A stretch of 64,000 nucleotides of DNA from Piezodorus guildinii. Taxonomy: Eukaryota; Arthropoda; Insecta; Hemiptera; Pentatomidae. The stretch is taken from positions 142,379,143 to 142,443,142 of the forward strand of contig CM041292.1 of NCBI GenBank assembly GCA_023052935.1. The letters run 5' to 3'. Both the position numbers and the translations under genes were made by a program. Of the stretch, positions 46,982 to 58,078 are shown in pieces. The notes under the pieces were generated by a model. The model made no database searches, was not told the DNA's origin, and saw only the letters and a list, made by a program, of their open reading frames with translations. The number at the start of each line of letters is the position of its first letter. Position 1 is the stretch's first letter.

Positions 46982-48987
46982 GTAAGTGTACATTTTTTTT
47001 AAATTTATTTTAGTGGACAATAATATTAATTTAACATGTCCGTTTAGTCTTTTTAACGGTCACAAAATCAAATTTAAATAGCTAATACTTAATAAAACAG
47101 TAAAGTTTGAACAATTATTATCATAATATCTACTACAAATCTTTTTATATAATGTATTTTCCCTTTACGATTTATATGAACTAATGCTCTTTCCTACAAT
47201 CTTGAATAATTACATGGTAGGTTCCATATTACATTTCAATATTATTATTTAATGGTTGCAGCTAATTAAGTACTGTCAGAGCTGTAGTTAATGTATTCTG
47301 AAATCTTTGAATGGAGTTGATGAGAAACATTACTTTTCGCGTCCAAAACTGAACTCATTTAAACGACCACTTCACAAAGCAACACTGGAGAATGTTGTGA
47401 TTTAATTCATTTAAATGTATGAATATAAAGCATGAAAACACTTGCCCATACTTCTTCCTCTGAAAGCGACTGTTTATTTTTTAAAATTATATATGTACAA
47501 AAAGATTTTTAACTTTTTACATAGTTTTGGCTGAAAACATGTCTTTATAATAAATGTTTTATATAAATAAACATGTTTTTGAAAAATTATTATATAAATC
47601 TCTTTAATTTTCGAATTCACTATGTTCCACTATTTAATAAACAAACAATTTCACGTAAAATGCTTAATTAATTATTGGTAATTTCATAATTTTTTTCTAT
47701 TTTATGTTTTTCCTAATTTAGTACTGTATGTCGACTTAATGTTTTGTCAGGTATTATAGTTGTATGAATTTTGCGGTCCTAAACCTCATACTCATTGCCA
47801 TTCTGAAACAGGATTTGTAAATTATCTCATAATAAATATAATTAAAATGAAAACATTTTATTTTTACTTGAGATATATTACGAATTCGTTACAAAAAAGA
47901 TAATTTTAATAGTTTGGTTGAAATAGAAAAACTGAATAATAAAAATCGTACCATTACAGAACGCGTTACTGTACGAGAGCTTCAAAGCCTATCAAAAGCC
48001 ATATATTTTTATATGAGGAAATACCTGCTAGAATTCCCATTCGGAAGATAATATTGTAGTACTAAGGATTAGTATGACTCAATGTAATAGTAAATATGAA
48101 AGTAGGAAGAAACTAAACCGTAATATAATTTTTTTTTTAATCATAATTAATTAACTCCATTAATTGGCTATGAGATATAATGTTATCTGATAATCTTCAT
48201 GGTTACCGCTTACTTGTCTGAATTTTCTTCAGAGTAGTTATCAACTCTCTCATAATTACGAAACATTCTGTTTCCCTGCTTATTTAATTAAGACGACGAG
48301 AGTAAAAGTTTCTTCTGATAGCATAACATAACAGCCTTTGGGATGTGAAAAACATCTTTATTTTTCTTTGTCAGAGTTGGGAAATAAACATTCATATTTT
48401 AACTGAAGAAACATGTACCTAAAAATAAAAAGGCTGCAAAGTATTACACAATGGTTTATTATTTTCAAATAACAATATTATAGTAGATAGGCAATTAAGT
48501 AATTTGAAAAGCAATAAACCATTCATGGAAAATCCCATATCACCGCTGCTAATTTCAAAAAGCTTTACCTATGCTAATTTTAACCAATTTAAATATTTTT
48601 TTTTTCATTTTGTAGAAAATTTAATTCTCTATTATTATCTATTTGGGAGGTCCGATTTTCGGTGGAATTACATCTATTATAATTTGTTGCTTGAAATAAA
48701 TATATTATTTTTATTTATCGCGCTTTACATATTGTCATTCAAAATAACTAACTTATGAGCGTATTTATAGGTGAAATTTCAATTTTTTCTTTCTTTTTCC
48801 TCTTTTATATAATTATTGCGGTTTTGGGGTAAAATAACACTGATAAATGTTTTCTCTATCTTTAAAATAATTGAGTTATTGAATTAAATCGCTTTTAATC
48901 TACCTCTATTTTAAAAATAACCACTGATATCAACGTCAAGGTGTTAAGATCATCGTTGCATGCCCTAGTATTTTTTTTTTTTCCTAG
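46982..48987. other. AT-rich stretch, putative intron
   Basis: No recognised element except the short block at 48440-48490 shared with 29843-29895. The 84-codon frame at 48504-48758 is Phe/Tyr/Leu-rich and unsupported. Confidence 0.35.
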
Positions 48988-48990
48988 TAG

Positions 48991-49075
48991 TTTCGGAGAA
49001 ATGCCGTGTGCGGCGGACGGCGGACAACCGGATTTTTTTTGTTTTTCGTTATTCCGGGTCTACGCATCTTGGAAG
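48991..49075 (+). CDS. Candidate internal exon 3 of the same unknown gene
   Basis: A T-rich tract leads to a tandem acceptor 'cctagtag' (exon starting at 48988 or 48991). The 85 bases carry two bases plus SEKCRVRRTADNRIFFVFRY, then SGSTHLG and AG, ending at donor GGAAG|GTAAGC. The tandem acceptor would only add one residue. The phase fits exon 2. The exon ends in phase 2, and I found no convincing exon with a 1-base start downstream. The 71- and 74-codon frames on the two strands here are in other phases. Confidence 0.4.
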
Positions 49076-50423
49076 GTAAGCACTCAAATTTTGAAGGGAG
49101 TAATTTTTTTTTTTTTTGGTCGATTACAAAGGTTTTTTTTGGAATATTGGACGTGAGGTCTATGTTGTAGGCTTCTAGAACCAATGAGGCGAAAGCAGAG
49201 TTCTGCATACTCTAATAGTAAGAAATAACGGCTTCCCTTATTCGTTGAATATTATCTTTAGAAATTCTCAATTACTTTTTTAGGATATCGTATTAAATTG
49301 GAATCGTATTAAGAATTTCGTTTTACTAATGGATATAACCGTATGGAAAAGGATTTAACTACCACTCCCTAGGGATTACCGTTGTATTTTATTGGAGATA
49401 ACTTTTGAGTAATAATTCGACATAGCTATAAATCTGAATTTAAATGGCTGTTGATAGAAAACGGGAGTCGATGCTTTGATAGGCTCGGTTTACGATGATG
49501 GGATAAGAACGCCATTAAAACTTCAACATTTGCGGTAAGTGAATATGCACCACTGGCCCAGATAGGCAAAACCCCGCGTGTGAAAGACCTCCTTCGTCGC
49601 CGATACTAAAGAAATGCGAGTTCCTACTTCGGGCTTTATCCGGGACACTATGCAGACGATAAAATGCGTAGTGGAAGGTTCGATACCGACACTAAGAGGG
49701 TGTATTTCCCACGTCAGTAAACCAAATAAGTGACGTCAGAACCGGTTGAATGGAATTTTGCTTTATTTGTCCATTGATAACTCGGTACGTTTTCTCTTCT
49801 AATCATTCATGACCACTTTTGTATAACCTTATCAAGTCTCCTTAACTCACTTTCACTACTCAATATTCGTGACTCGGCAATGTCTTTACGGATCGTAAAT
49901 AGGTAATTCAACTTAATAGAGGTTTCAATGGGTTCCTTCCTTTTAGAAATTCAATTTTTATTTCATAATAAATTATTTTATATTTCTCATTTATACTTCT
50001 GATAATGGCGAATATTATATTAATCTGCTTTCCCATGAGACGATCATTTGTTATCAGTTTTGCAGACAGCCCAAAATCCAAACTTGTTTCGGTATAACAT
50101 ATGATAAAAGGACGATGATGATGACAGCTAGGAAAAAATTGTGATTGTAATTTTGGAACCCAATTTAATGTATTTTTTTTCTAAACATATTTTTAGGTCG
50201 GAATTGCTTGATTGTTACTTTGTGTCTCTCTTCGAAATAAAAAAAAACATTATCTCATTAATTACTATTTCGAAAATATTAAGAAATCTTTTACTGAACC
50301 GCTTTGTTAACATGCAGTATACATGTTTTCATGGACATGGATAATGTTTTCATTTTTCACAAACGATTTTTATCTTATATCAATACTATCTTTAGCTTCA
50401 CCCAATTATGAAGAGTATATAAA
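49076..50423. other. Non-coding stretch
   Basis: 49450-49760 is less AT-rich. An acceptor-like 'catatttttag' at 50195 opens a frame to a stop at 50342 that would take the 1-base phase left by 49075, but it is Leu/Ile/Lys-rich and has no polyadenylation context nearby. It is not called. Confidence 0.3.
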
Positions 50424-50640
50424 TTAAAATAAAATCTTTAGGAACAGTCTCTTATTTTTAATAAATATTTATAGTTGTTAACTGTTGAAATTAATATAAA
50501 ATTAAATTGTTATTAGTTGCTGACCAAAAATTCCTAATTTATAAAGTAATTAAAGTATAAGCCTCGAAACATAAAATAATGTATTGATGAATAAATAACT
50601 GATATTAAAAAGAAGAGACTGTTCCTAAGATTTTATTTAA
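50424..50640. mobile_element. Small inverted-repeat element (MITE-like)
   Basis: About 28-base inverted ends: 'ataaaatctttaggaacagt' followed by ctctt on the left, with its complement on the right (50610-50638). TTAA sits at both outer edges (50424-50427, 50637-50640) and may be the target duplication. The interior is AT-rich and non-coding. A matching right end ('aagaagagactgtt') occurs at 58950-58966. Confidence 0.6.
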
Positions 50641-51529
50641 ACAATATTATCTTGTAATATGGAAGTGCCAAGAAGTACTCCGTGATCAATATTTTACCTA
50701 CATTCATCTAGCTGAAAGATTTGGTGGAAATTGATAATCTTTATACTGAACCTCTTTTAAAAGTTACTTTCAACTTTTATGCAACTTTTGTTCTGAGGAC
50801 CTGGAAAATCTGTGTATTCAGTATTTCACTAAATCTTTTATTTAGATTTCGAAGTAGCTAACAGTTTTTAACTTGACCTTGTTATACATCAAATTACCTT
50901 TGTATGTGCTGAACAAGTTTGTGGTGCAAATGGGTATGCCAAGAATAATAGCTTTGGGCCTGCATAAGCCAAAGTAGTTGATGGTTGGTAGGTAATTTAA
51001 AAATAGGCTGAAGTTTCAGTTTTATCTTTTCAGAGGTTCTGCACCGCCCCTATCAGATAATTAAGGTAATTAGGATTCGCCACCCTCGCTGACTACGGCT
51101 GCGGATCGCCGTCGGTTGGTTCCGTTGAGAAGGACTCCCGTTAAATCGGGCGGATCCGCTTTCTGATCTAGGACGTTCTGGTTTGATGGCGGCGTCAGGG
51201 CCCATGAAACGCCCGCTCTTTCATTCTCACACTCCTTCCTCTCAACCTGAATCGCGGGTGCTGTTTACAAATGCACGTCTCGCTTTCTAGGGATAATGAA
51301 AGCAGATCTGCTTCCTTCTTTGTTTCCTGATCGGAAATCATTCTTTGTGAACGACAGTAAAAGGATATTTCAAATTCGGTTTTTTGCAGTGGTTCTCCAC
51401 CACTGATCCGTGGGTGGATCCAATGACACTCTCGTGTTTATGGAACCATTATTCTAAAATTTATTTGACGCTAGTTCTATCTTAAATTTGTGTCATTTAC
51501 ATATATTATTATTCTTATTTATTGGCGTT
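50641..51529. other. Stretch with GC-rich island
   Basis: 51040-51260 is GC-rich. After the acceptor 'cttttcag' (ends 51040) a 32-base segment open in one phase (VLHRPYQIIK) ends at a GTAATT donor-like site. This is too short to call. No repeat family was recognised. Confidence 0.3.
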
Positions 51530-51795
51530 ACATCACAATCGTTTGAAGCACGAATCGCCAGTTTGTTCTATCAGCTACTGCAGTCATTCAATCCCTGAAA
51601 CCAAGTAATCTACCTGCTTCGGCAGCCACACAGTCCTACCAGCGCAAACATGGTCTTCCCACTCGCCTTATTCCGGACAACTGCTCATCCATCACTGTAC
51701 GTGGGGGTACATTGTTTTTCATCCTTATAACATGTCCTGTCCAGCGCAGTCTAGCAAATCTGCTAAATTTGCTCACATCCAGGTCATTAAAACAT
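51530..51795 (-). mobile_element. RTE-like LINE 3' end, decayed
   Basis: The minus strand reads FARLRWTGHVIRMKNN, then RRVGRPCLRW, a stop, DCVAAEAGRLLGFRD, a stop, and AVADRTNWRFVLQTI. This matches the (L/R)RWAGHV.RM…GRP..RW…R.WR end of RTE-type proteins. It is a different subfamily from the copy at 12.5 kb (no EEAKTH tail). Confidence 0.7.
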
Positions 51796-54187
51796 GTTCG
51801 TTTTACACATATATAAAAATTATTTTTCTATTTTGGTATGTCTTCTTCGAAAATAGCATGTATTTACTTTTTAAGACAAATAACACTTGATATTAATGGA
51901 TACTGCTACGCTTACCGTCTCCAGAAGGAATTGATTGTAAATGGAAGGGACTGAAAAGGGTGTGGATGAGAGATATGAGACCCTATATGAGACCCCTAAG
52001 TGATTCCGTTTGATTGCTATCTATCATGGTGTCATTATCATATAAGGTACGTAACCCAAATAAGGTCTTCTTCCTAATAAGGCCCATCGCCTAGTTTTCT
52101 TTGTTACTATCTATCTTTCCTAGAGCAAGTTATGCGTCTGAATGTTGCTGACTAGTATTCTAGCTGCTATTAGTATTCAAACCCAAAATCTTACCTTTAG
52201 AAACTTATATTTTTTCTAAATTAAACAGTGATAATTCTATAAGGACAGTAGAATATTATTTGTTTGTTAGAATTTGTTACTACTTAAATATTAAGTATTA
52301 GCAAAGAAAAAAATTATGGTGGTGTTATTTGGCTTACGTACTTTAAAATGAATCAGTAGTCTGTATTCATTTATTCCTTGATTAAAAATAATTATATAAT
52401 GGTTCAAAAAATACTAAATACTCTTCTCTATTTTGCACCCAACACACGACATCCTTACAGTTTTTATGTTTATTTTTCAATTTGCGAATTCGGTTTTAAT
52501 TCTGTGTTATTTACATTACATACATCATCAAATCGTACAAAATTTCATGAGTTCTGGTTTGTTTTTAATAACATCGCCCTTGCTCCTGAATCTTTATCAT
52601 TTTTTTATTTATACACATAGATTATTAAAATAAACTAATTATCGTTTTAACTATATTTAAATGTTCTCCTTATTATGTTAGTTTACTAGTTAGATGTTGT
52701 ATAATTAGTAGTTTCTTTCCTTGAAATTATAAGAGTTTGTTGTACGGGATAGTATACCTGAGGCCCCTGCAGGCGTCTCAGAACTTAAGATTATGATGTT
52801 CAGATATGACTTTATTTTATCTAGCTTATGAATTACATTAGTATATCATTAAAGAGACTGCCGATAGTAAGTAAACGAATAATCATAAGAACAAATTGAA
52901 CCTTTGAAATATTCAATATTAGAAAAATTAAACATTGAATTAAATACATAAGTCATTACTGAGCTAGGATTCCTATGTAATACATATTACTCACTGACTT
53001 CAATATAAACAACACAAAGTATATGTTTTAATGCAATTAGGATCAAATTAAGCCCATATTTTATATTCATTTATTTTTTTCGGATGGGAAAGTCCCAAAA
53101 AAAACAACAAAGAACCAGTTTTAAAATATCTCCTCGGGTTTCTAACACTCGATACATTCGAATTTCTAACACTTATAAGATTTTGTCAAGCGTTTTTGAG
53201 GCCGATCATTCCGTTAAGCTAATTTAATAATCCGTCTCTTAAATTCGTGAAATCAACTTAGAAAGCAATATTTATAAAAACCTTGCAAAAAACGAGAAAA
53301 TATAAAGACTGGAAACATATTGTGGACCAATACTAAGGGCCCAATCGGCGTAGTTTTACGTTTAAAAATGCCTTCAGTTTCAAACTGTTTTCCTTACAGT
53401 GATTAAAAAGTTTGTTGTTTTTGTATTTATCATGTTTAAAATAAAACCATTTTTTTATTGTAATAAAAAAAAAATGAGAGTATAGACTGTTTTAGAAGGC
53501 TATTTACTTTTACATATATCACTAATTTACATAATTATTTCCATATTTGTATTGAAATCAATACATATATATTTACATATGAATAAATGAATGAATAAAT
53601 CCTTTATTGCAAGGATAACATTTAAAAATTATAATATTAACTTTTGTTCTAAAATAATTTCTAATATAATCTAATAAAAAGTTCTCATATAATTGGAAAA
53701 AAAAATATAATGCTATGTGAAAAATAATTATAATGCATATACTTGTTAAATGAAAAAAAAAAAAAAAAACTATATAATTAATGTTCCTTAGTTGCTTCAG
53801 ATATTTACAATATGTTATCCCTACAGGCCTCTCCTTACGGAGGTGATGGTCCAACTTCCCCGGTGACCAAACCTATTGGGAAGTGATATTTACATATATG
53901 GCACTTTTAATTACATGAAAATCCTAGGCCTAGTCATTAAAACATCATTTTTTTTAATTTAATCGTCATTATTATTTTCCTGGAGACATGTATGCCCCTC
54001 CTATAGCTCTTACTCCAAACTGTATGAATGAACTATGTTTATGAATCCAATGCGTTACGCCTTACTTCATCTCCATGACTCTTTGGAACCATTCACGCTA
54101 TTAACAATCTAAACGGAGGAAATGCACCATTTACAGTACTGTCCTTTGCTAATTGTCTCCTAACAGTACTTTCTCCTTTATTAATAG
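51796..54187. other. AT-rich stretch with a possible LINE tail
   Basis: 53579-53870, read on the minus strand, runs from a GC-richer block ('ctccgtaaggagaggcctg', with 'ggataacat') through AT-rich sequence to 'aataaaggatttattcattc', which looks like a LINE 3' end with a simple-repeat tail. Otherwise nothing was recognised. The 93-codon minus frame there is a translation of that tail. Confidence 0.35.
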
Positions 54188-54324
54188 CCCTCGGTTCGGG
54201 ACCATCGGTTGGCAAAACTGAAACCGTTTTCACTTCTTCCGACCGCCTAGAGGATCACGCTCACCACCGACTCGGAAATTGGGAGGAGCCGCAGCTTTCG
54301 AAAGCGTCTCAACTTTCCAGATAG
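54188..54324 (+). CDS. Candidate terminal coding exon (unknown gene)
   Basis: A branch-like 'ctaac' and pyrimidine tract 'ctttctcctttattaatag' end at 54187. The next 137 bases, in the phase that starts with two bases, read 44 residues (LGSGPSVGKTETVFTSSDRL, then EDHAHHRLGNWEEPQLSKAS, then QLSR) to a TAG at 54322. The other phases close early. No donor occurs before the stop, so it would be a last coding exon. An AATAAA occurs only at 55201. The opposite strand is also fairly open. Identity is unknown. Confidence 0.33.
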
Positions 54325-56459
54325 AAAACTATCATTATCTCCCAAACCGCCACAGACTGTCTAGTCCCTGAATTTATACACCTTGGAGTACTACCACCTT
54401 GGTTTATGGTTTATTGAAAGTTAATGGCGCGTTGGGTTCTAAAGTCACACACAAGAAAAATGCTTACTTAACTGAGAATAATCTTCGAATAATAGCATGA
54501 TTTATGTAAATACGTGACAGAAAAAATTACAAATATCGGTATTGCATGTTTTACATATATCCAAGTTTTCGCCAATCCGGGTGGATCCAATAGACCGGGC
54601 TGCAAATATTCTGCTTTTTACAGAAGCTAAACCTTTTTCATAGCTTATAATCATAGGGTATTATGTACACAGGCATAGACCAAAATCGTTGCAAAACCAT
54701 TTGAAATATTGGAAACTCTGGAGGTGATTTAACTAGAACCATTCTGGAAGATGAGGTTTTCGATCAATTAACCACACCTAATTCATAGAGCCTCTTTCGA
54801 TCCCAGACGATCCATAGCTTATATGTCAGACTAAAATTTTATTTACACATTGACACAAATCACATAAAAAGATAAACACCTTTATAGACTTTTAACTCGA
54901 TAAAAGTCTTATTTTCTATTAATTTTCGAGAATTTTTTAACCATTTTCTTCACTTTAAAGGTAATAATTTGTTAAGACTAAATGATATAAAGCATATCCC
55001 TATCTTATTGTTAATATTTGTTTTGACTCGATATCTGACAAATTACCAGAATTAGAGAGATTTCCCCAACACATGTTTTCAGTTGCGAAGCTGACTTAAA
55101 ACGGCTGCAACACTAATAGTATTTTCCAGAAAAAAAAGTTTATTCATGGTTTTTCATTCCTGGAAGGATAAAGAATAACTGACTAAAAAATCATTAAAAT
55201 AATAAATTTTGGGCGGGAAAATTAATGAAAATTGGAACATTTCAAATGGATTGACACCTATATATTTTTATCTTTCGTACAATTTGGCTATACTTGAAAA
55301 TCAATTTATACTTAAAGTACTTTTTTATAGTTATTACGTTTGTAATGGGACTTATATATATTCTCTTACACTTTTTATTATTATTTTAGATTGCTCAAAA
55401 ACATTTGTTTTCTGACGGAGATTTTTTTCAAATTTATTTTAATTTGCAGTTTATGCTAGGACACCTTTTGCTTTTGTTTTTCATTGTACTTTACGGTTAT
55501 TCTTGACGGACTTAATTCCAGAATGATATATTTTTTTTTTTTTTTTGTCGATTCTATTACATTCAAAATACTTATATGTCTCATTGAAACAAAATAATTA
55601 ACTATTAAGAAAAAGTAGATTTTCATAAAACTTTAACAGCAAGACATAAATAGTAAATATTTTAATAGCCTTGATTTATACTAAACAAATCTTTATATTG
55701 TCTAGCTATTAGGATGAAGTGAAAGTGATATAAAATAAATACAATATAGAACTCTAATGAACGACCACAATATTCAATACATTTTGTTTATTTAATGTAA
55801 GAACTCTACTTTATCCCGTTTCGATATCAAATTATATCATGATGCAAGAAAAAATATTTTATAAAATCAGAGCAGGATGAGATATCTAGGCTAATTGTCT
55901 TTAGAAATAGCCTTCTATTTAAGACTGAAAAATGACTTTAGTCATTAGCGTTATGTCTATAATAGAAAATATTGTTTTGAAAATATCCTATCCGTCATAC
56001 CGAATATCACGACTTCAAACTGACTATTTCTATCTTTTACTTATAAATTAGTGTTTAAAATGTTTAAGAGGACAATTTTGATTTTTTTATTAAGATCGAT
56101 TTATTAAGATTGATTTTTTAGAATATAATCTGAGTTAACCCTTAAACTGTTGATTATTGAACTGGAAATTCTCCGAGGATAATAAAAATAAACCTATAAA
56201 TGATAAATTACCCTTTCGTCTATCAAACCAAAAATTATTTCTAGTTATATTAATTAACGCAATAGTTTTGATTCTTAATGGCGTGTCTTGGAAGAATAGT
56301 CTCTTTTGCCAAAAGTAAATTTACCCTAAAGCATTTTTTTCCAAGTGCTCCGCGTACCCCTTTTATCTGTTATTCTAAAACTTGCAACTTTCTGCCCTTT
56401 GATGATATTACAATTCGCTGTCCAGATTCGCTGCATAGGGCTTTACTTTAACAAGCATC
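54325..56459. other. AT-rich non-coding stretch
   Basis: Nothing recognised. The 68-codon frame at 55209-55415 is hydrophobic because of T-richness and lacks context. Confidence 0.4.
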
Positions 56460-56930
56460 TTACATAAAAGATTTAAAAAACAAGAAACTGCTCGCGATAC
56501 CAACTACAAAAACACCTAGTTGACAACGCAAACTTCAATGTACACATAACCTCATTACACTATCATAATTTGCCTATTGGATAAACTGTATTGGGCTACA
56601 TTTAGTTTTTAAGTTTATACCGAATCACATCCTAATTATCCATTAAGGACCTCAATATTCCATTTGTAGAAAACTTCGTCAAATAGACATGCGTATTTTA
56701 ATTACAAACCCTTGGCCTACACTAACTGAACTGTCAGTAACCTTAATATCATACTATTCTGGATATCCTACGAGCCATCTGAAAATAATATATCTGGACC
56801 TCACAACTTAAAATTACCATCAAAGTGATTTATATGAAAGCTCCTTCACAGCCATTATCAAGTTTTATTTTAGACTTTTAACGTTATGTTTTATTTGTTA
56901 TTGTCTTTGGTTGTAAATTTCTGACTATCA
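56460..56930 (+). mobile_element. Probable Jockey-like LINE tail, strongly decayed
   Basis: A phrase KDLNIPFVENFVK after 'ttatccattaagg' matches the ETLH.DL.IP.V motif of Jockey C-termini. 'ctgaaaataatatatctgg', followed by 'acctcaca', lies where the RRL+RRWPRDL end is expected. Most of the frame is broken. Confidence 0.4.
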
Positions 56931-57688
56931 AAAAAAATAATAATGAGAAGTTTACTACACTTACCTTTTTTGTTGGCTGAAGGACTCGTAAGGATTGTTA
57001 TTATGTCATAACATAATGTACATTGTCCGTTATCATCCCAAATACTTTTTGTTGTTGAGACGTAAGCTCTATATTAAATAAATTACCACCTTTTTCCAGA
57101 ATTAGCGCCTATTATTGGCGCTTTGAAGTATGGCTGCAGTGAAGCAGCCCAACCTCCGTTGCCGGAAAAGTCCACGCACCCGTCCAATATATCCTTGTTA
57201 TTATGCTATCAATTTAAGGCTTTTACCATTAAAGTTATTCCTGAGACTGGAGAATAAATTGTATATATTAACGGGGCGTGGAATACATTTAGCCAATAGG
57301 GGACTCGTCCAGCTCCTGGGGGAATAACTGTTATCAGTCCAGGGTCGGCAACTTCACCCTTTGAAGTCCTTCTCTAACACTTATCTTCAATAAATTTTAT
57401 TCAATGTAAATTTATTTTTTCCTTGTGCTATACATTGATTCAACAGATAATACCGATAAGCCATTACAATTTATTAGATCGACATAACAAAAACCAGTTG
57501 TACTTTCTGAAATAAATAGACTATTTAAGATTATAGAACCGAACACAACAACGAATAAATAGGTATCCTTTTTTGTTCTTAATTGTATTTAATGGATCCA
57601 TTTTCTTCATGCTATCAATTATATTGAATCCAAATATAGGAATGTGCACCTGTTACTTATTACCTGTAGGCTTAATATACTTGAGATT
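56931..57688. other. Non-coding stretch
   Basis: 57105-57345 is GC-richer and contains a 65-codon frame (57130-57327) with no recognised motif. The rest is AT-rich. Confidence 0.35.
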
Positions 57689-58078
57689 ATATATTCAATT
57701 AAGCGTAATATACCACCATTCACTTTTTATTCTTTTAAAAACTGTTATCATCCTTTATTCGACGTTTCGGGGTCTTTTCCTCTGTTTCAAGAATTTTACG
57801 TATTACTTTTATTTTATTCTTGTCATTTTTATTCATAATTATGTAGCATATTGCTACAAGTCAACTGGATGAAAACTATTGTCTCGCTAATTTTATTTTT
57901 TTTTATCATCTAGTTGACTTGTAGCATTATACTTAGTACAAAAATATAAATAAAGATGACAAAAAAAAAATATTAGGTAAAATTCTTGAAAAAAGCTCGA
58001 AACGTCGAAAAATGGATGTAAAAATATTTTCAATGAAGAAAAAGTGGATGGAAGTATCTTATGATTAATTGGATATGC
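57689..58078. repeat. About 390-bp palindrome with hammerhead-like boxes
   Basis: Arms of about 170 bases pair around 57885. For example 'ctacaagtcaact' (57854-57866) pairs with 'agttgacttgtag' (57912-57924), and 'attcgacgtttcg' faces 'cgaaacgtcgaa'. Both arms hold CTTGAAA … CGAAACGTCGA, the decayed hammerhead-like block also present in the 452-bp palindrome. Identity is roughly 75 percent by eye. The frames at 57573-58120 are translations of this structure. Confidence 0.75.

Noticed and set aside
50196..50344. Continuation exon after 49075
   Set aside because: Phase fits, but the peptide is Leu/Ile/Lys-rich as expected from AT-rich chance sequence and the donor or polyadenylation context is absent.
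57573..57872. 99- and 64-codon frames
   Set aside because: They translate the left arm of a palindrome. The hydrophobic composition reflects T-richness.
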